This document shows positions 7,625 through 14,526 of a stretch of DNA of 64,000 bases, piece after piece. Each line of letters begins with the position of its first letter. Position 1 is the stretch's first letter. Made by a program: the position numbers and the translations under genes. The stretch comes from Salinibacterium sp. G-O1 (GTDB lineage: Bacteria; Actinomycetota; Actinomycetes; Actinomycetales; Microbacteriaceae): the NCBI RefSeq assembly GCF_030063305.1, contig NZ_JASISV010000001.1, forward strand, positions 682,001-746,000. Reading direction: 5' to 3'. Below the pieces are notes generated by a model. The model was not told the origin of the DNA. It saw nothing but the letters and a program-made list of their open reading frames with translations, and did no database searches.

Positions 7625-7777
7625 GGTGACGACCTAGGTGACGACCGTCCGCACTCTTCCGCACTTTCCCGGAAACATGCGGAATCTGGAGGGTGACGAC
7701 CAAGGTGACGACCGTTACACGGGTAGGTGACGACCTAGGTGACGACGACCCAAAATCACCAAGGTCGAAGGTGACGA
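7625..7777. repeat. Iteron-like GGTGACGACC repeats
   Basis: Copies of GGTGACGACC begin at 7625, 7637, 7692, 7704, 7726 and 7738 (last base changed), with a shorter GGTGACGA at 7770. Each pair is separated by TA or AA, giving an exact 12-bp period within pairs, so two proteins would bind roughly on the same DNA face. Confidence 0.8.
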
Positions 7778-7892
7778 ATTCCAAGCTGGATAGACCTCCT
7801 GTAGAGGCAAGGGACCCCGCTCGGGAGCTCGGACCGGGACCGGGACCCGGAGGGGAACTGCTAGGGCTCGTTACCCTATTCGTCCCCAGCGC

Positions 7893-7936
7893 CCGCGCAC
7901 GCCCTCGGACCCTCCCGCGCACGCCCTCGGAACCTC
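7893..7936. repeat. 22-bp tandem duplication
   Basis: Two adjacent 22-bp units (7893-7914 and 7915-7936), starting CCGCGCACGCCC and differing at one base (GGACC versus GGAACC). Located in non-coding DNA between the iteron-like repeats and the 61-aa gene. Confidence 0.7.
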
Positions 7937-8020
7937 CCACGAACCGACACGGAGCCCGAGGAAGAGCCTGATTGACCTCGATCTGGACCCGTTCAATTAC
8001 GCCCGCCGTCCGTTCGCGGT

Positions 8021-8046
8021 CGCCGTCGTCATCCGGGCGTAGAGGG
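8021..8046. repeat. 26-bp direct repeat, left copy
   Basis: Starts CGCCGTCGTCATCCG and ends GTAGAGGG; identical to 8288-8313. The two copies bracket the 61-aa gene at 8102-8287, giving a 267-bp repeat period. Confidence 0.8.
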
Positions 8047-8101
8047 TGGCGGCGGTCGACCGTATTGTGAGGCGTACAACCCACGAGAGATTGGACACAA
8101 C

Positions 8102-8287
8102 ATGGCAACTAAGCACGAGGCAGAAGCTGCGCTCTACACCGCGATCGCGAAAGTAACCGAAGACCTGGAAGCGGAAGGTGTCCGTTCACCGGGTCGCGCA
8201 AAGGCACTTGAATCACTCGCACTCGCATACCGATACGTCTTGGGCGGACCGCAACCAGGGGGAAGTTCCGGCTCCCGCGCGGAATAG
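8102..8287 (+). CDS. 61-aa hypothetical protein between direct repeats
   Basis: Small helical protein (MATKHEAEAALYTAIAK at the start, then a helix with ALESLALAYRYVLGG) on the strand opposite to every other gene of the element. There is no strong Shine-Dalgarno; GGACACAAC precedes the ATG. Short proteins with an A-L-x-x-L-A-x-A-Y pattern recur in actinobacterial phages and elements, without known function. The gene is enclosed by perfect 26-bp direct repeats (8021-8046 and 8288-8313), as if it were a removable or duplicated cassette. It lies between the candidate origin and the 3' end of the integrase gene. Confidence 0.5.
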   Translation: MATKHEAEAALYTAIAKVTEDLEAEGVRSPGRAKALESLALAYRYVLGGPQPGGSSGSRAE

Positions 8288-8313
8288 CGCCGTCGTCATC
8301 CGGGCGTAGAGGG
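8288..8313. repeat. 26-bp direct repeat, right copy
   Basis: Perfect copy of 8021-8046. It begins right after the stop of the 61-aa gene and ends 5 bp before the integrase stop codon. Confidence 0.8.
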
Positions 8314-8318
8314 AGCCG

Positions 8319-9794
8319 CTATTCCTTCCACAGAATGTCGGTCGTCGAGGCCATGCGCTCCATCGTCTGCGAGCGCCCTCCCTGGCCGACAGTGTGGACG
8401 ACTACGGTCATGAGGGTTTCTAGGACGGCGCGCTTCCGAGCGAGCGAGAGGCCCTCCCAGAGCGCGGCCACGTCGACGGCGTCGACTATGTCCCCGAGCA
8501 CGTCGACGCGTCCCGCCTCGGTCATCTGGGAGTCGATCGCCGCGAGCTTCTCTCGTAGCGACCGGATCGAGGCGCGGGCGTTCTCGGTCGTGAGGGTGCC
8601 GTCTGCCACGAGCTCGACGACACTGTCGAGGCGGGCGGACAGGGCGAGGCGCTCGGCCCGGAGGGCGTCGGCGTCGGGGCGGTCCTTGTCGAGGAGGAGC
8701 TCGACGGCGTCCGGGCGGGAGAGCCGCTCGACGATGACGGACTCGACGAAGCGGTCCAGCGGGTCGCCCCGCCTCATGAAGTGCGCCATAGAGCGGCACC
8801 GGTACGAGTGGATGCCAGCCTCGCCGCCTCCGGCCCTCACGGGCTCGTAGCAGACCCCGCACACGGCGAGGCCGGAGAGAAGCCACTTCCGGGCCACCTT
8901 GCCCCCGTTGTCGCGCCGTCCGCCGTTGCCGAGGACCTCCTTCGCCGCGAGCCACGTCTCCTCGCCGACGATCGCCTCCCACGCGCCCTCGACGCACTGA
9001 TCGCGAGTGATCGTTTCCTGGTCGTAGGTTCCCCACCCGCCCTCGGGAGGCGTCGGTAGGAGCGCCGCGTAATACGGGGAGAGAAGAATCCGTCGGACAG
9101 TGGTCGGCCGGAATGGCACGCCCTCGGGGTGATTCTTGTACGGAAGGGTTCGGCGTCCGCGTTCGTTGAGGTCCCGAGCGATCGAGCCGAGCGGCACTCC
9201 GGCGAGGAACTGCTCGAACATGAGCCGCACGTCCGCCGCTCGCTCCTCGTCGAGCTCGTAGGCCTGGACGGTGCCGCGCTCGGCCCGCTCCTTCGTCGAC
9301 ACCCATCGGTAGCCGTATGGCACGCGGCCCGAGGTGGGGACTCCCTTGGTGCGCCGGTCGCTATTGGCGAAGACTCGACGCTCTGCCTTGACCTCGCTCT
9401 CGTTGCGAGCGACGGCGGTAAGCACGTTGGCAATGAGCCGCCCGGACGGGGAGGCGAGGTCGACCTCGCCGTCTGTGGTGACCGTGGCGACCTTGGCGGC
9501 CGTGAGCGCCTCCAGAGCCGACAGGGAGCGCCCGAGCCGGTCGAGCTTGCGGACGATTAGAACGTCGAACTTGCCCGCCCTAGCGTCCCCGAGCATCCGG
9601 TCGAACGCGGTCCCCTCGCCGCGCGCCTTGTATCCACTGACATTGTCGTCGACGTAGCGCTCGACGACGGGGTAGTCGCGGGAGGCGGCGAGAGCCGTGC
9701 AAGCCTCGATCTGCCGGTCGATCCCGAGAGGCTCGGCGACGGATTGGCGGGCGTAGATTGCGGCTCGTAGCGGCGCGGGGTTCTTCGTACTCAT
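8319..9794 (-). CDS. Large serine recombinase (integrase)
   Basis: 491-aa protein. The N-terminal resolvase/invertase catalytic domain has the nucleophile Ser18 in YARQS and the arginine-rich VRKLDRLGRS motif. Next comes a recombinase domain (about 165-280: GRVPYGYRW, DLNERGRRTLP, RRILLSPYYA), a zinc-ribbon domain with CGVC near 327-330 and a later Cys, and a C-terminal coiled-coil region. This is the phiC31/Bxb1-type architecture that integrates at short att sites without accessory proteins. The start at ATG 9794 overlaps the stop of the 86-aa gene (ATGA); an upstream in-frame start at 9860 lies inside that gene and is less likely. It is responsible for insertion into the DUF4244 gene. Confidence 0.93.
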   Translation of the reverse strand: MSTKNPAPLRAAIYARQSVAEPLGIDRQIEACTALAASRDYPVVERYVDDNVSGYKARGEGTAFDRMLGDARAGKFDVLIVRKLDRLGRSLSALEALTAAKVATVTTDGEVDLASPSGRLIANVLTAVARNESEVKAERRVFANSDRRTKGVPTSGRVPYGYRWVSTKERAERGTVQAYELDEERAADVRLMFEQFLAGVPLGSIARDLNERGRRTLPYKNHPEGVPFRPTTVRRILLSPYYAALLPTPPEGGWGTYDQETITRDQCVEGAWEAIVGEETWLAAKEVLGNGGRRDNGGKVARKWLLSGLAVCGVCYEPVRAGGGEAGIHSYRCRSMAHFMRRGDPLDRFVESVIVERLSRPDAVELLLDKDRPDADALRAERLALSARLDSVVELVADGTLTTENARASIRSLREKLAAIDSQMTEAGRVDVLGDIVDAVDVAALWEGLSLARKRAVLETLMTVVVHTVGQGGRSQTMERMASTTDILWKE

Positions 9795-10051
9795 GACTCG
9801 TCTTCGTCGTCCTCGTTGAGGGCATCTAGCGCCTGCGCGCCAATAAGGGCGAGCCTGCACACGGCTTCATGGTCCGCAGTGCGCAATACGGCCAACGCTG
9901 CCTCATCGCCCGCGTGACTCCACACGTCTTTAGACGCGTTCGCGTCGTACTGTTTCTCGAATGCGGCGTACGAGGCGTTGTTCGCCTCATGAGCAAGCGC
10001 CATGGCGAGATCATCGGGGCGGTTCCGGAGGGAGTCGATATCATCGTTCAT
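9791..10051 (-). CDS. 86-aa acidic protein coupled to the integrase
   Basis: Small acidic helical protein (MNDDIDSLRNRPDDLAM at the start, DALNEDDEDES at the end) encoded between attR and the integrase, with a 4-nt overlap to the integrase start. No family recognised. Translational coupling to a serine integrase and location at the extreme end of the element make it a candidate regulator or recombination directionality factor, although known factors are very diverse and this is inference. The ATG at 10051 is 28 bp from the att core, so its promoter must change between integrated and circular forms. Confidence 0.6.
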   Translation of the reverse strand: MNDDIDSLRNRPDDLAMALAHEANNASYAAFEKQYDANASKDVWSHAGDEAALAVLRTADHEAVCRLALIGAQALDALNEDDEDES

Positions 10052-10069
10052 GCCCCAATACTGCCTTAT

Positions 10070-10084
10070 ACGTCCGACCATGGC
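10070..10084. other. attR junction
   Basis: Element arm ACGTCCGAC (10070-10078), one base, then core ATGGC (10080-10084) leading into host codons GCG GTG GGA TTC of DUF4244. With attL it defines the element ends and gives a reconstructed attB inside the pilin helix codons. Confidence 0.8.
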
Positions 10085-10187
10085 GGCGGTGGGATTCGCA
10101 GGTCTTCTGGTCGTGATCATGCGATCAGATGAGGTGCGGGGGATGCTCACCGACATCATCCGCACGGCGCTGTCGATTCCGGGATGA
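10080..10187 (+). pseudogene. DUF4244 Tad pilin-like gene, 3' fragment
   Basis: Encodes the rest of the DUF4244 protein: MAAVGFAGLLVVIMRSDEV (the hydrophobic helix and following charged turn), then RGMLTDIIRTALSIPG and a TGA at 10185-10187. It has no Shine-Dalgarno of its own and is separated from its 5' half (1789-1877) by the element. The stop overlaps the ATG of the TadE-like gene (ATGA), showing the original operon coupling. In the present state, coupling from the pilin to tadE is broken unless the element excises. Confidence 0.88.
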
Positions 10188-10543
10188 CCGCCCGGGCTCG
10201 CGGCAGGCGACGCGCACGCGATGACGGCGGCAGCGTGACCGCAGAGTTCGCGGTGACGATGCCGGCGGTCATCCTGTTGCTCGCCTGCTGCTTGTCTGGC
10301 GTGCAGGTGGCAGCCCAGCAATTGCGATTGCAGGATGCCGCGGCCTCCGCCGCACGCTCCCTCGCGCGGGGCGACTCGGCGGCCGCCACGGTCGCACGTC
10401 TGGAGCCCGGCGCCAGCGTCACCGAGCGCTCGGATGGTGAGCTCGACTGCGTCACGCTCACGACCCGATCGACCGGCGTCGTGGGGGTCATCGGAGGATT
10501 CACCTTGGCGGCCAGCAGTTGCGCACTCGGCGGGGGCAGGTAA
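10184..10543 (+). CDS. TadE-like pilus assembly protein
   Basis: 119-aa protein with a short basic N-terminus, then DDGGSVTAEFAVTMPAVILLLACC, the TadE/pseudopilin signature (G-S-x-T-A-E-F followed by a membrane helix, about residues 15-40), and a small periplasmic domain with two cysteines. TadE-like proteins are minor pseudopilins needed for Tad pilus assembly or secretion. The start ATG overlaps the DUF4244 stop and the stop TAA overlaps the next ATG. Actinobacterial versions sit beside topA and a helicase, as here. Confidence 0.82.
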   Translation: MTARARGRRRARDDGGSVTAEFAVTMPAVILLLACCLSGVQVAAQQLRLQDAAASAARSLARGDSAAATVARLEPGASVTERSDGELDCVTLTTRSTGVVGVIGGFTLAASSCALGGGR

Positions 10544-10911
10544 TGCGGAGACCAACGGTGCGGGTGCTGCGCTCAGACGCCGGGGCCGGGTCAATCCTTT
10601 CTGTCGCGATCATCGGTGCCGTCACGGCTCTCACGATGATGCTCGCACCTCTCTATATAGGAGTCATGGCGAGACGGACGGTTGCCGGGGCGGCGGATGC
10701 CGCGGCGCTCGCCGCGGCAGACACCGCCATCGGAAGAGTGCCGGGCGTGCCGTGCGACGCCGCGGCCGCCGTCGCTGGCGCGAACGGCGCATCCATCGTC
10801 TCGTGCACGGTCGATGGGCTGGTCGTCTCCGTCACTGCAGAGAGGATGGTGCTGGGGATTTCTGTGACCGCAGCGGCGACGGCTGGCCCCGCCGACTCAA
10901 CTGTGAATTAG
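10543..10911 (+). CDS. Small secreted/membrane protein of the Tad locus (TadG/Rv3654c-like)
   Basis: 122-aa protein with a basic start, then SDAGAGSILSVAIIGAVTALTMMLAPLY, a pilin-like G-S-x-x hydrophobic segment (about residues 11-40), and an Ala-rich extracytoplasmic remainder with one Cys pair. It matches the second TadE-like protein of the actinobacterial helicase/secretion neighbourhood. It starts within the stop of the tadE-like gene (TAATG) and is the last gene of the locus before topA, 81 bp further on. The DEAD/DEAH helicase often found here is absent. Confidence 0.7.
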   Translation: MRRPTVRVLRSDAGAGSILSVAIIGAVTALTMMLAPLYIGVMARRTVAGAADAAALAAADTAIGRVPGVPCDAAAAVAGANGASIVSCTVDGLVVSVTAERMVLGISVTAAATAGPADSTVN

Positions 10912-10992
10912 GTGACAGTGCGGTTGGGGTGTGTATGGTGTCGCTGACGGGGGCAGTTGCGCCTTCTCGTTCGTTCCAACCCAAGGAGTACC

Positions 10993-13839
10993 GTGCCCGG
11001 CACGAAGAAACTCGTTATCGTCGAGTCGCCCACAAAGGCAAAGACGATTGCCCAGTACCTCGGCGATGGCTACGAGGTGCAGTCTTCTGTTGGCCACATC
11101 CGCGACCTCATCGAGCCGAAGAATCTGCCGCCGGAGCTCAAAAAGGGCACACTCGGCAAGTTCTCCGTCGATGTCGAAAACGGGTTCGAGCCCTACTACG
11201 TCGTCTCCGACGCGAAGAAGAAAACCGTCGCCGACCTCAAGAGGGCGCTCAAGAGCGCCGACGAGCTCTATCTCGCAACTGATGAGGACCGCGAGGGCGA
11301 GGCCATCGCGTGGCACCTGCTGCAGGAGCTGAAGCCGAAAGTGCCCGTGCACCGCATGGTCTTTCACGAGATCACCAAGGAAGCGATCAAGCACGCGCTC
11401 GACAACACCCGCGAGCTCGACACGGCCCTGGTCGATGCGCAGGAGACCCGTCGCATCCTCGACCGTCTCTACGGTTTCGAGATCTCGCCGGTGCTGTGGC
11501 GCAAGGTCGGCCCCGGCCTCTCCGCCGGCCGCGTGCAGTCGGCAGCGACCAGGCTGGTCGTCGACCGCGAACGCGAGCGCCTCGCGTTCGTCACCGCAGG
11601 ATACTGGGATCTGATCGCCCAGTTCACACCGAAAACGGCGCCCCAACAGTTCGAATCACGCCTCGTGCGCCTCGACGGAAAACGCATCGCCGCGGGTCGT
11701 GACTTTGACGACAAGGGCGTACTCAAGGGCGACGCCACCATCGTGGACGAGCAGGCAGCCCAGACTCTCGCGGAGGCACTGCGCGACCCGAAGACTGCCA
11801 TCACGGTCAAGAGCGTCGAGTCGAAGCCGTACACGCGTCGTCCAGCAGCGCCGTTCACCACCTCGACTCTGCAGCAGGAGGCCGGGCGCAAGCTCAGGTT
11901 CTCGGCGCGACAGACGATGAGCGTGGCGCAGTCGCTGTACGAAAACGGCTACATCACCTATATGCGTACCGATTCACCCACGCTGTCACAGCAGGCGATC
12001 GACGCTGCGCGCAACCAGGCGCGAAGCCTGTACGGCGCCGAAACGGTTCCAGACAAGCAGCGCGTGTACTCCGGCAAGAGCAAGAATGCCCAGGAGGCGC
12101 ACGAGGCGATCCGCCCGTCCGGCGACACGTTCCGCACTCCGAGCGAGGTGGCGTCTTCCCTCCGTGGCAACGACTTCAAGCTCTACGACCTCATCTGGAA
12201 GCGCACGGTGGCGTCGCAGATGGCCGACGCGAAGGGCTCGACCGCGTCCATCACCATCGGCGCGGGTCCGACCCCGGCGGGTTCGATCGCCGAGTTCGTC
12301 GCCACCGGCACGATCATTACCTTCCGCGGTTTCATGCACGCGTACGAGGAAAGTCACGACGAGGAGCGCAACGAGGCGGCCGAGCCGGCCGAAGCCAAAC
12401 TTCCTCCGCTCACCGAGGGCCAGTCCCTGACTCTCGTCGAGGTCGAGGCCAAGGGCCACGAGACTTCAGCGCCTCCCCGCTACACCGAGGCCAGCCTCGT
12501 CAAGACTCTCGAAGAGCTGGGTATTGGGCGCCCGTCGACCTACGCATCCATCATCTCGACGATCATCGACCGCGGCTATGTCACGCCTCGCGGCCAGGCA
12601 CTCGTGCCCAACTGGATCGCGTTCTCAGTGGTGCGACTGCTCGAGGAGTACTTCGCCGACCTGGTTCAGTACGACTTCACCGCGGGCATGGAAGACGACC
12701 TCGACCGCATCGCCGGCGGGGAGGCCGACCGGGTCGAGTGGCTCACCGGTTTCTATTTCGGCAGCGAGAAGCACCGCGGCCTGCGCACGGTTATCGACAA
12801 CATGGGCGAGATCGACGCGCGCGAGATCAACTCGATCAGGATCGCGGATGACGTCACCCTGCGCATCGGCAAGTACGGCCCCTATCTCGAGGCGCCGGGC
12901 GACGACCCGGAGACCCCGCGGCGCGTCAACATCCCTCAGGAACTCGCTCCAGACGAGCTCACGGCCGAGAAGGCTCGCGAGCTGATCGACGCCCCCGTGG
13001 TTGGCGATCGCGTGATCGGATTGAACCCCGAGAACGGCAAGGAAATCGTGGCGAAGGACGGACGGTTCGGTCCGTACGTGACCGAGCTCGAGCCAGAGCT
13101 GCCTCCGGTCGAACCCGAATACGTGCTCGACAAGAAGACCGGTGAGCTCAAGGAGAAGAAGGCCAAGAAGGTCGCGGTCGTAAAGCCGCGGACGGCATCC
13201 ATCTTCAAATCGATGGATCTGGCCACCGTTGATCTCGACACCGCGCTCGCGCTGCTGTCGCTGCCCCGCGTGGTGGGAGTCGACCCCGAGAGTGGTGCCG
13301 AGATCCTGTCGCAGAACGGTCGGTTCGGTGCCTATCTGAAGAAGGGCACAGACACCCGCTCGCTCACCTCGGAAGACCAGATCTTCGAGATCGATCTTGC
13401 CGGCGCCCTCGAGCTGTTTGCCCAGCCGAAGTACGGCGGGCGGGCGGCATCCAGTGCCCTCAAGGAATTCGACGCAGACCCGGTCAGCGAGAAGCCGATC
13501 AAGATCAAGGATGGCCGTTTCGGCGCCTACGTGACCGACGGCACGACCAATGCGACGATCCCGCGCGGCGAGAACATCGAAGACATCGACTTCGATCGTG
13601 CCGTTCAGCTGCTTGCCGACAAGCGCGCCAAGGGGCCGGCCAAGAAGCCAGCCGCGAGAAAGCCCGCCGCCAAGAAGCCCGCAGCGAAAAAGCCGGCGGC
13701 CAAAAAGCCTGCACCGCGCGCGACAGCCGCGTCGAAGGCTGCGGGCGGCGACACCGCCGCCAAGAAGCCGGCCGCTCGCAAACCGGCAGCGAAGAAGACC
13801 GCTTCACCGCCGGCCCCTGCCCCAGCTCCGGCCGAATAG
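10993..13839 (+). CDS. topA: DNA topoisomerase I
   Basis: 948-aa type IA topoisomerase that relaxes negatively supercoiled DNA. The Toprim domain starts at residue 5 (KLVIVESPTKAKTIAQYLG) and carries the DxDxE-type DEDREGEAIAWHL. The active-site Tyr lies in YITYMRTDSPTLS. There are the usual central domains, several C-terminal repeats with DGRFGPYV/NGRFGAYL patterns and no zinc fingers, and a Lys/Ala/Pro-rich basic tail (about residues 880-948) typical of actinobacterial TopA. Start is GTG 10993 with AAGGAG 5 nt upstream; the longer frame from 10957 is not needed. It is followed by tmk with overlapping stop and start. Confidence 0.97.
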   Translation: MPGTKKLVIVESPTKAKTIAQYLGDGYEVQSSVGHIRDLIEPKNLPPELKKGTLGKFSVDVENGFEPYYVVSDAKKKTVADLKRALKSADELYLATDEDREGEAIAWHLLQELKPKVPVHRMVFHEITKEAIKHALDNTRELDTALVDAQETRRILDRLYGFEISPVLWRKVGPGLSAGRVQSAATRLVVDRERERLAFVTAGYWDLIAQFTPKTAPQQFESRLVRLDGKRIAAGRDFDDKGVLKGDATIVDEQAAQTLAEALRDPKTAITVKSVESKPYTRRPAAPFTTSTLQQEAGRKLRFSARQTMSVAQSLYENGYITYMRTDSPTLSQQAIDAARNQARSLYGAETVPDKQRVYSGKSKNAQEAHEAIRPSGDTFRTPSEVASSLRGNDFKLYDLIWKRTVASQMADAKGSTASITIGAGPTPAGSIAEFVATGTIITFRGFMHAYEESHDEERNEAAEPAEAKLPPLTEGQSLTLVEVEAKGHETSAPPRYTEASLVKTLEELGIGRPSTYASIISTIIDRGYVTPRGQALVPNWIAFSVVRLLEEYFADLVQYDFTAGMEDDLDRIAGGEADRVEWLTGFYFGSEKHRGLRTVIDNMGEIDAREINSIRIADDVTLRIGKYGPYLEAPGDDPETPRRVNIPQELAPDELTAEKARELIDAPVVGDRVIGLNPENGKEIVAKDGRFGPYVTELEPELPPVEPEYVLDKKTGELKEKKAKKVAVVKPRTASIFKSMDLATVDLDTALALLSLPRVVGVDPESGAEILSQNGRFGAYLKKGTDTRSLTSEDQIFEIDLAGALELFAQPKYGGRAASSALKEFDADPVSEKPIKIKDGRFGAYVTDGTTNATIPRGENIEDIDFDRAVQLLADKRAKGPAKKPAARKPAAKKPAAKKPAAKKPAPRATAASKAAGGDTAAKKPAARKPAAKKTASPPAPAPAPAE

Positions 13840-14462
13840 TGGCCGGGCTATTCATCACACTTGAGGGTGGTGACGGGTCGGGCAAATCAACGCAGTCTCG
13901 GATTCTGGTGGAATGGCTCGAGCAGTCCGGGCGTACAGTCGTGGTCTCACGTGAACCGGGCGGAACCGACCTTGGCCTCGAACTGCGCGAGATCGTGCTG
14001 CACCGGCGCGGGGAGATCGCTCCGCGGGCCGAAGCGCTCATCTACGCCGCAGACAGGGCCCACAACATCGCCACGAAGGTGCGCCCCGCTCTCGAGCGAG
14101 GTGACATCGTGGTGCAGGATCGCTACCTCGACTCCTCGGTCGCGTACCAGGGCGCTGGCCGCGTTCTCGGCGGTGATGAGGTGCGTGAGGTGTCGCTGTG
14201 GGCAACGGAAGGGCTGCTGCCCGACCTGACCGTGCTTCTCGACCTGCATGAGGACGCTGGCAAGGGCCGCCTGGCCGACTCACGCACGCGCTACGACCGA
14301 CTCGAGGCCGAGGCGACGGAATTCCACGGGCGTGTGCGCGCCGGCTATCTCGAACTGGCGGCGGTCGAGCCCGAGCGATTCCTCGTGTTGGATGCCAGGG
14401 ACACCGTCGAGGCCATCTCGGATGCGATTCGCGCCAGGGTCGAGGCGCTGCTCTCGAACTGA
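13839..14462 (+). CDS. tmk: Thymidylate kinase
   Basis: Phosphorylates dTMP to dTDP for DNA synthesis. 207 aa, the usual length. P-loop GGDGSGKST at residues 10-18, DRY motif (VQDRYLDSSVAYQG) near 92-105, and the LID region further on. The GTG start overlaps the topA stop (TAGTG), indicating translational coupling. The order topA-tmk-holB is conserved in Actinobacteria. Confidence 0.95.
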   Translation: MAGLFITLEGGDGSGKSTQSRILVEWLEQSGRTVVVSREPGGTDLGLELREIVLHRRGEIAPRAEALIYAADRAHNIATKVRPALERGDIVVQDRYLDSSVAYQGAGRVLGGDEVREVSLWATEGLLPDLTVLLDLHEDAGKGRLADSRTRYDRLEAEATEFHGRVRAGYLELAAVEPERFLVLDARDTVEAISDAIRARVEALLSN

Positions 14463-14526
14463 CGGGAGCTGCGGCAACCGGCATCCGCCGCAGTCTGCTG
14501 TCGGGCGCAGCGCTTAGGCTTGGCCC

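Larger units (their letters stand above)
7299..8020. other. Non-coding repeat-rich region, candidate replication origin and control region
   Basis: No convincing gene in about 720 bp. It holds six near-perfect copies of GGTGACGACC arranged as three pairs with a 12-bp period (7625/7637, 7692/7704, 7726/7738) plus a partial copy at 7770. Between the first two pairs lies a nested hairpin: TTCCGCA (7657-7663) and TGCGGAA (7678-7684) around TTTCC-C-GGAAA. A G/C palindrome around TATA sits at 7597-7620, and a 22-bp tandem duplication at 7893-7936. Iteron-like pairs next to a RepA-type gene suggest an origin; an operator array is the alternative. Confidence 0.55.
1873..10079. mobile_element. 8.2-kb serine-integrase element inserted in the DUF4244 gene
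   Basis: Boundaries are set by the split host gene: both junctions carry ATGGC (1873-1877 and 10080-10084), and removing the DNA between them restores the host frame. Contents: a serine integrase plus coupled 86-aa gene at the right end, a seven-gene minus-strand operon with a RepA-like ATPase and a small-terminase-like HTH protein, a repeat region resembling an origin, a 61-aa gene between 26-bp direct repeats, a 39-aa zinc ribbon, and a Panacea-type pair next to attL. No structural phage genes, lysis genes, TraB/FtsK or relaxase are visible. It is best read as a phage-satellite-like or replicating integrative element; the satellite reading is inference. Confidence 0.88.

Noticed and set aside
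7625-7777. CRISPR-like reading of the GGTGACGACC repeats
   Set aside because: Repeats are 10 bp, paired with 2-bp gaps and no spacer regularity; no cas genes in the window.
1873-10079. Interpretation as a conjugative AICE (pSAM2-like)
   Set aside because: No TraB/FtsK-type translocase, Spd or KorSA-like genes are present, although a replication-type ATPase is.
12086-12430. Ser/Arg-rich plus-strand frames within topA
   Set aside because: Out-of-frame shadows of TopA.
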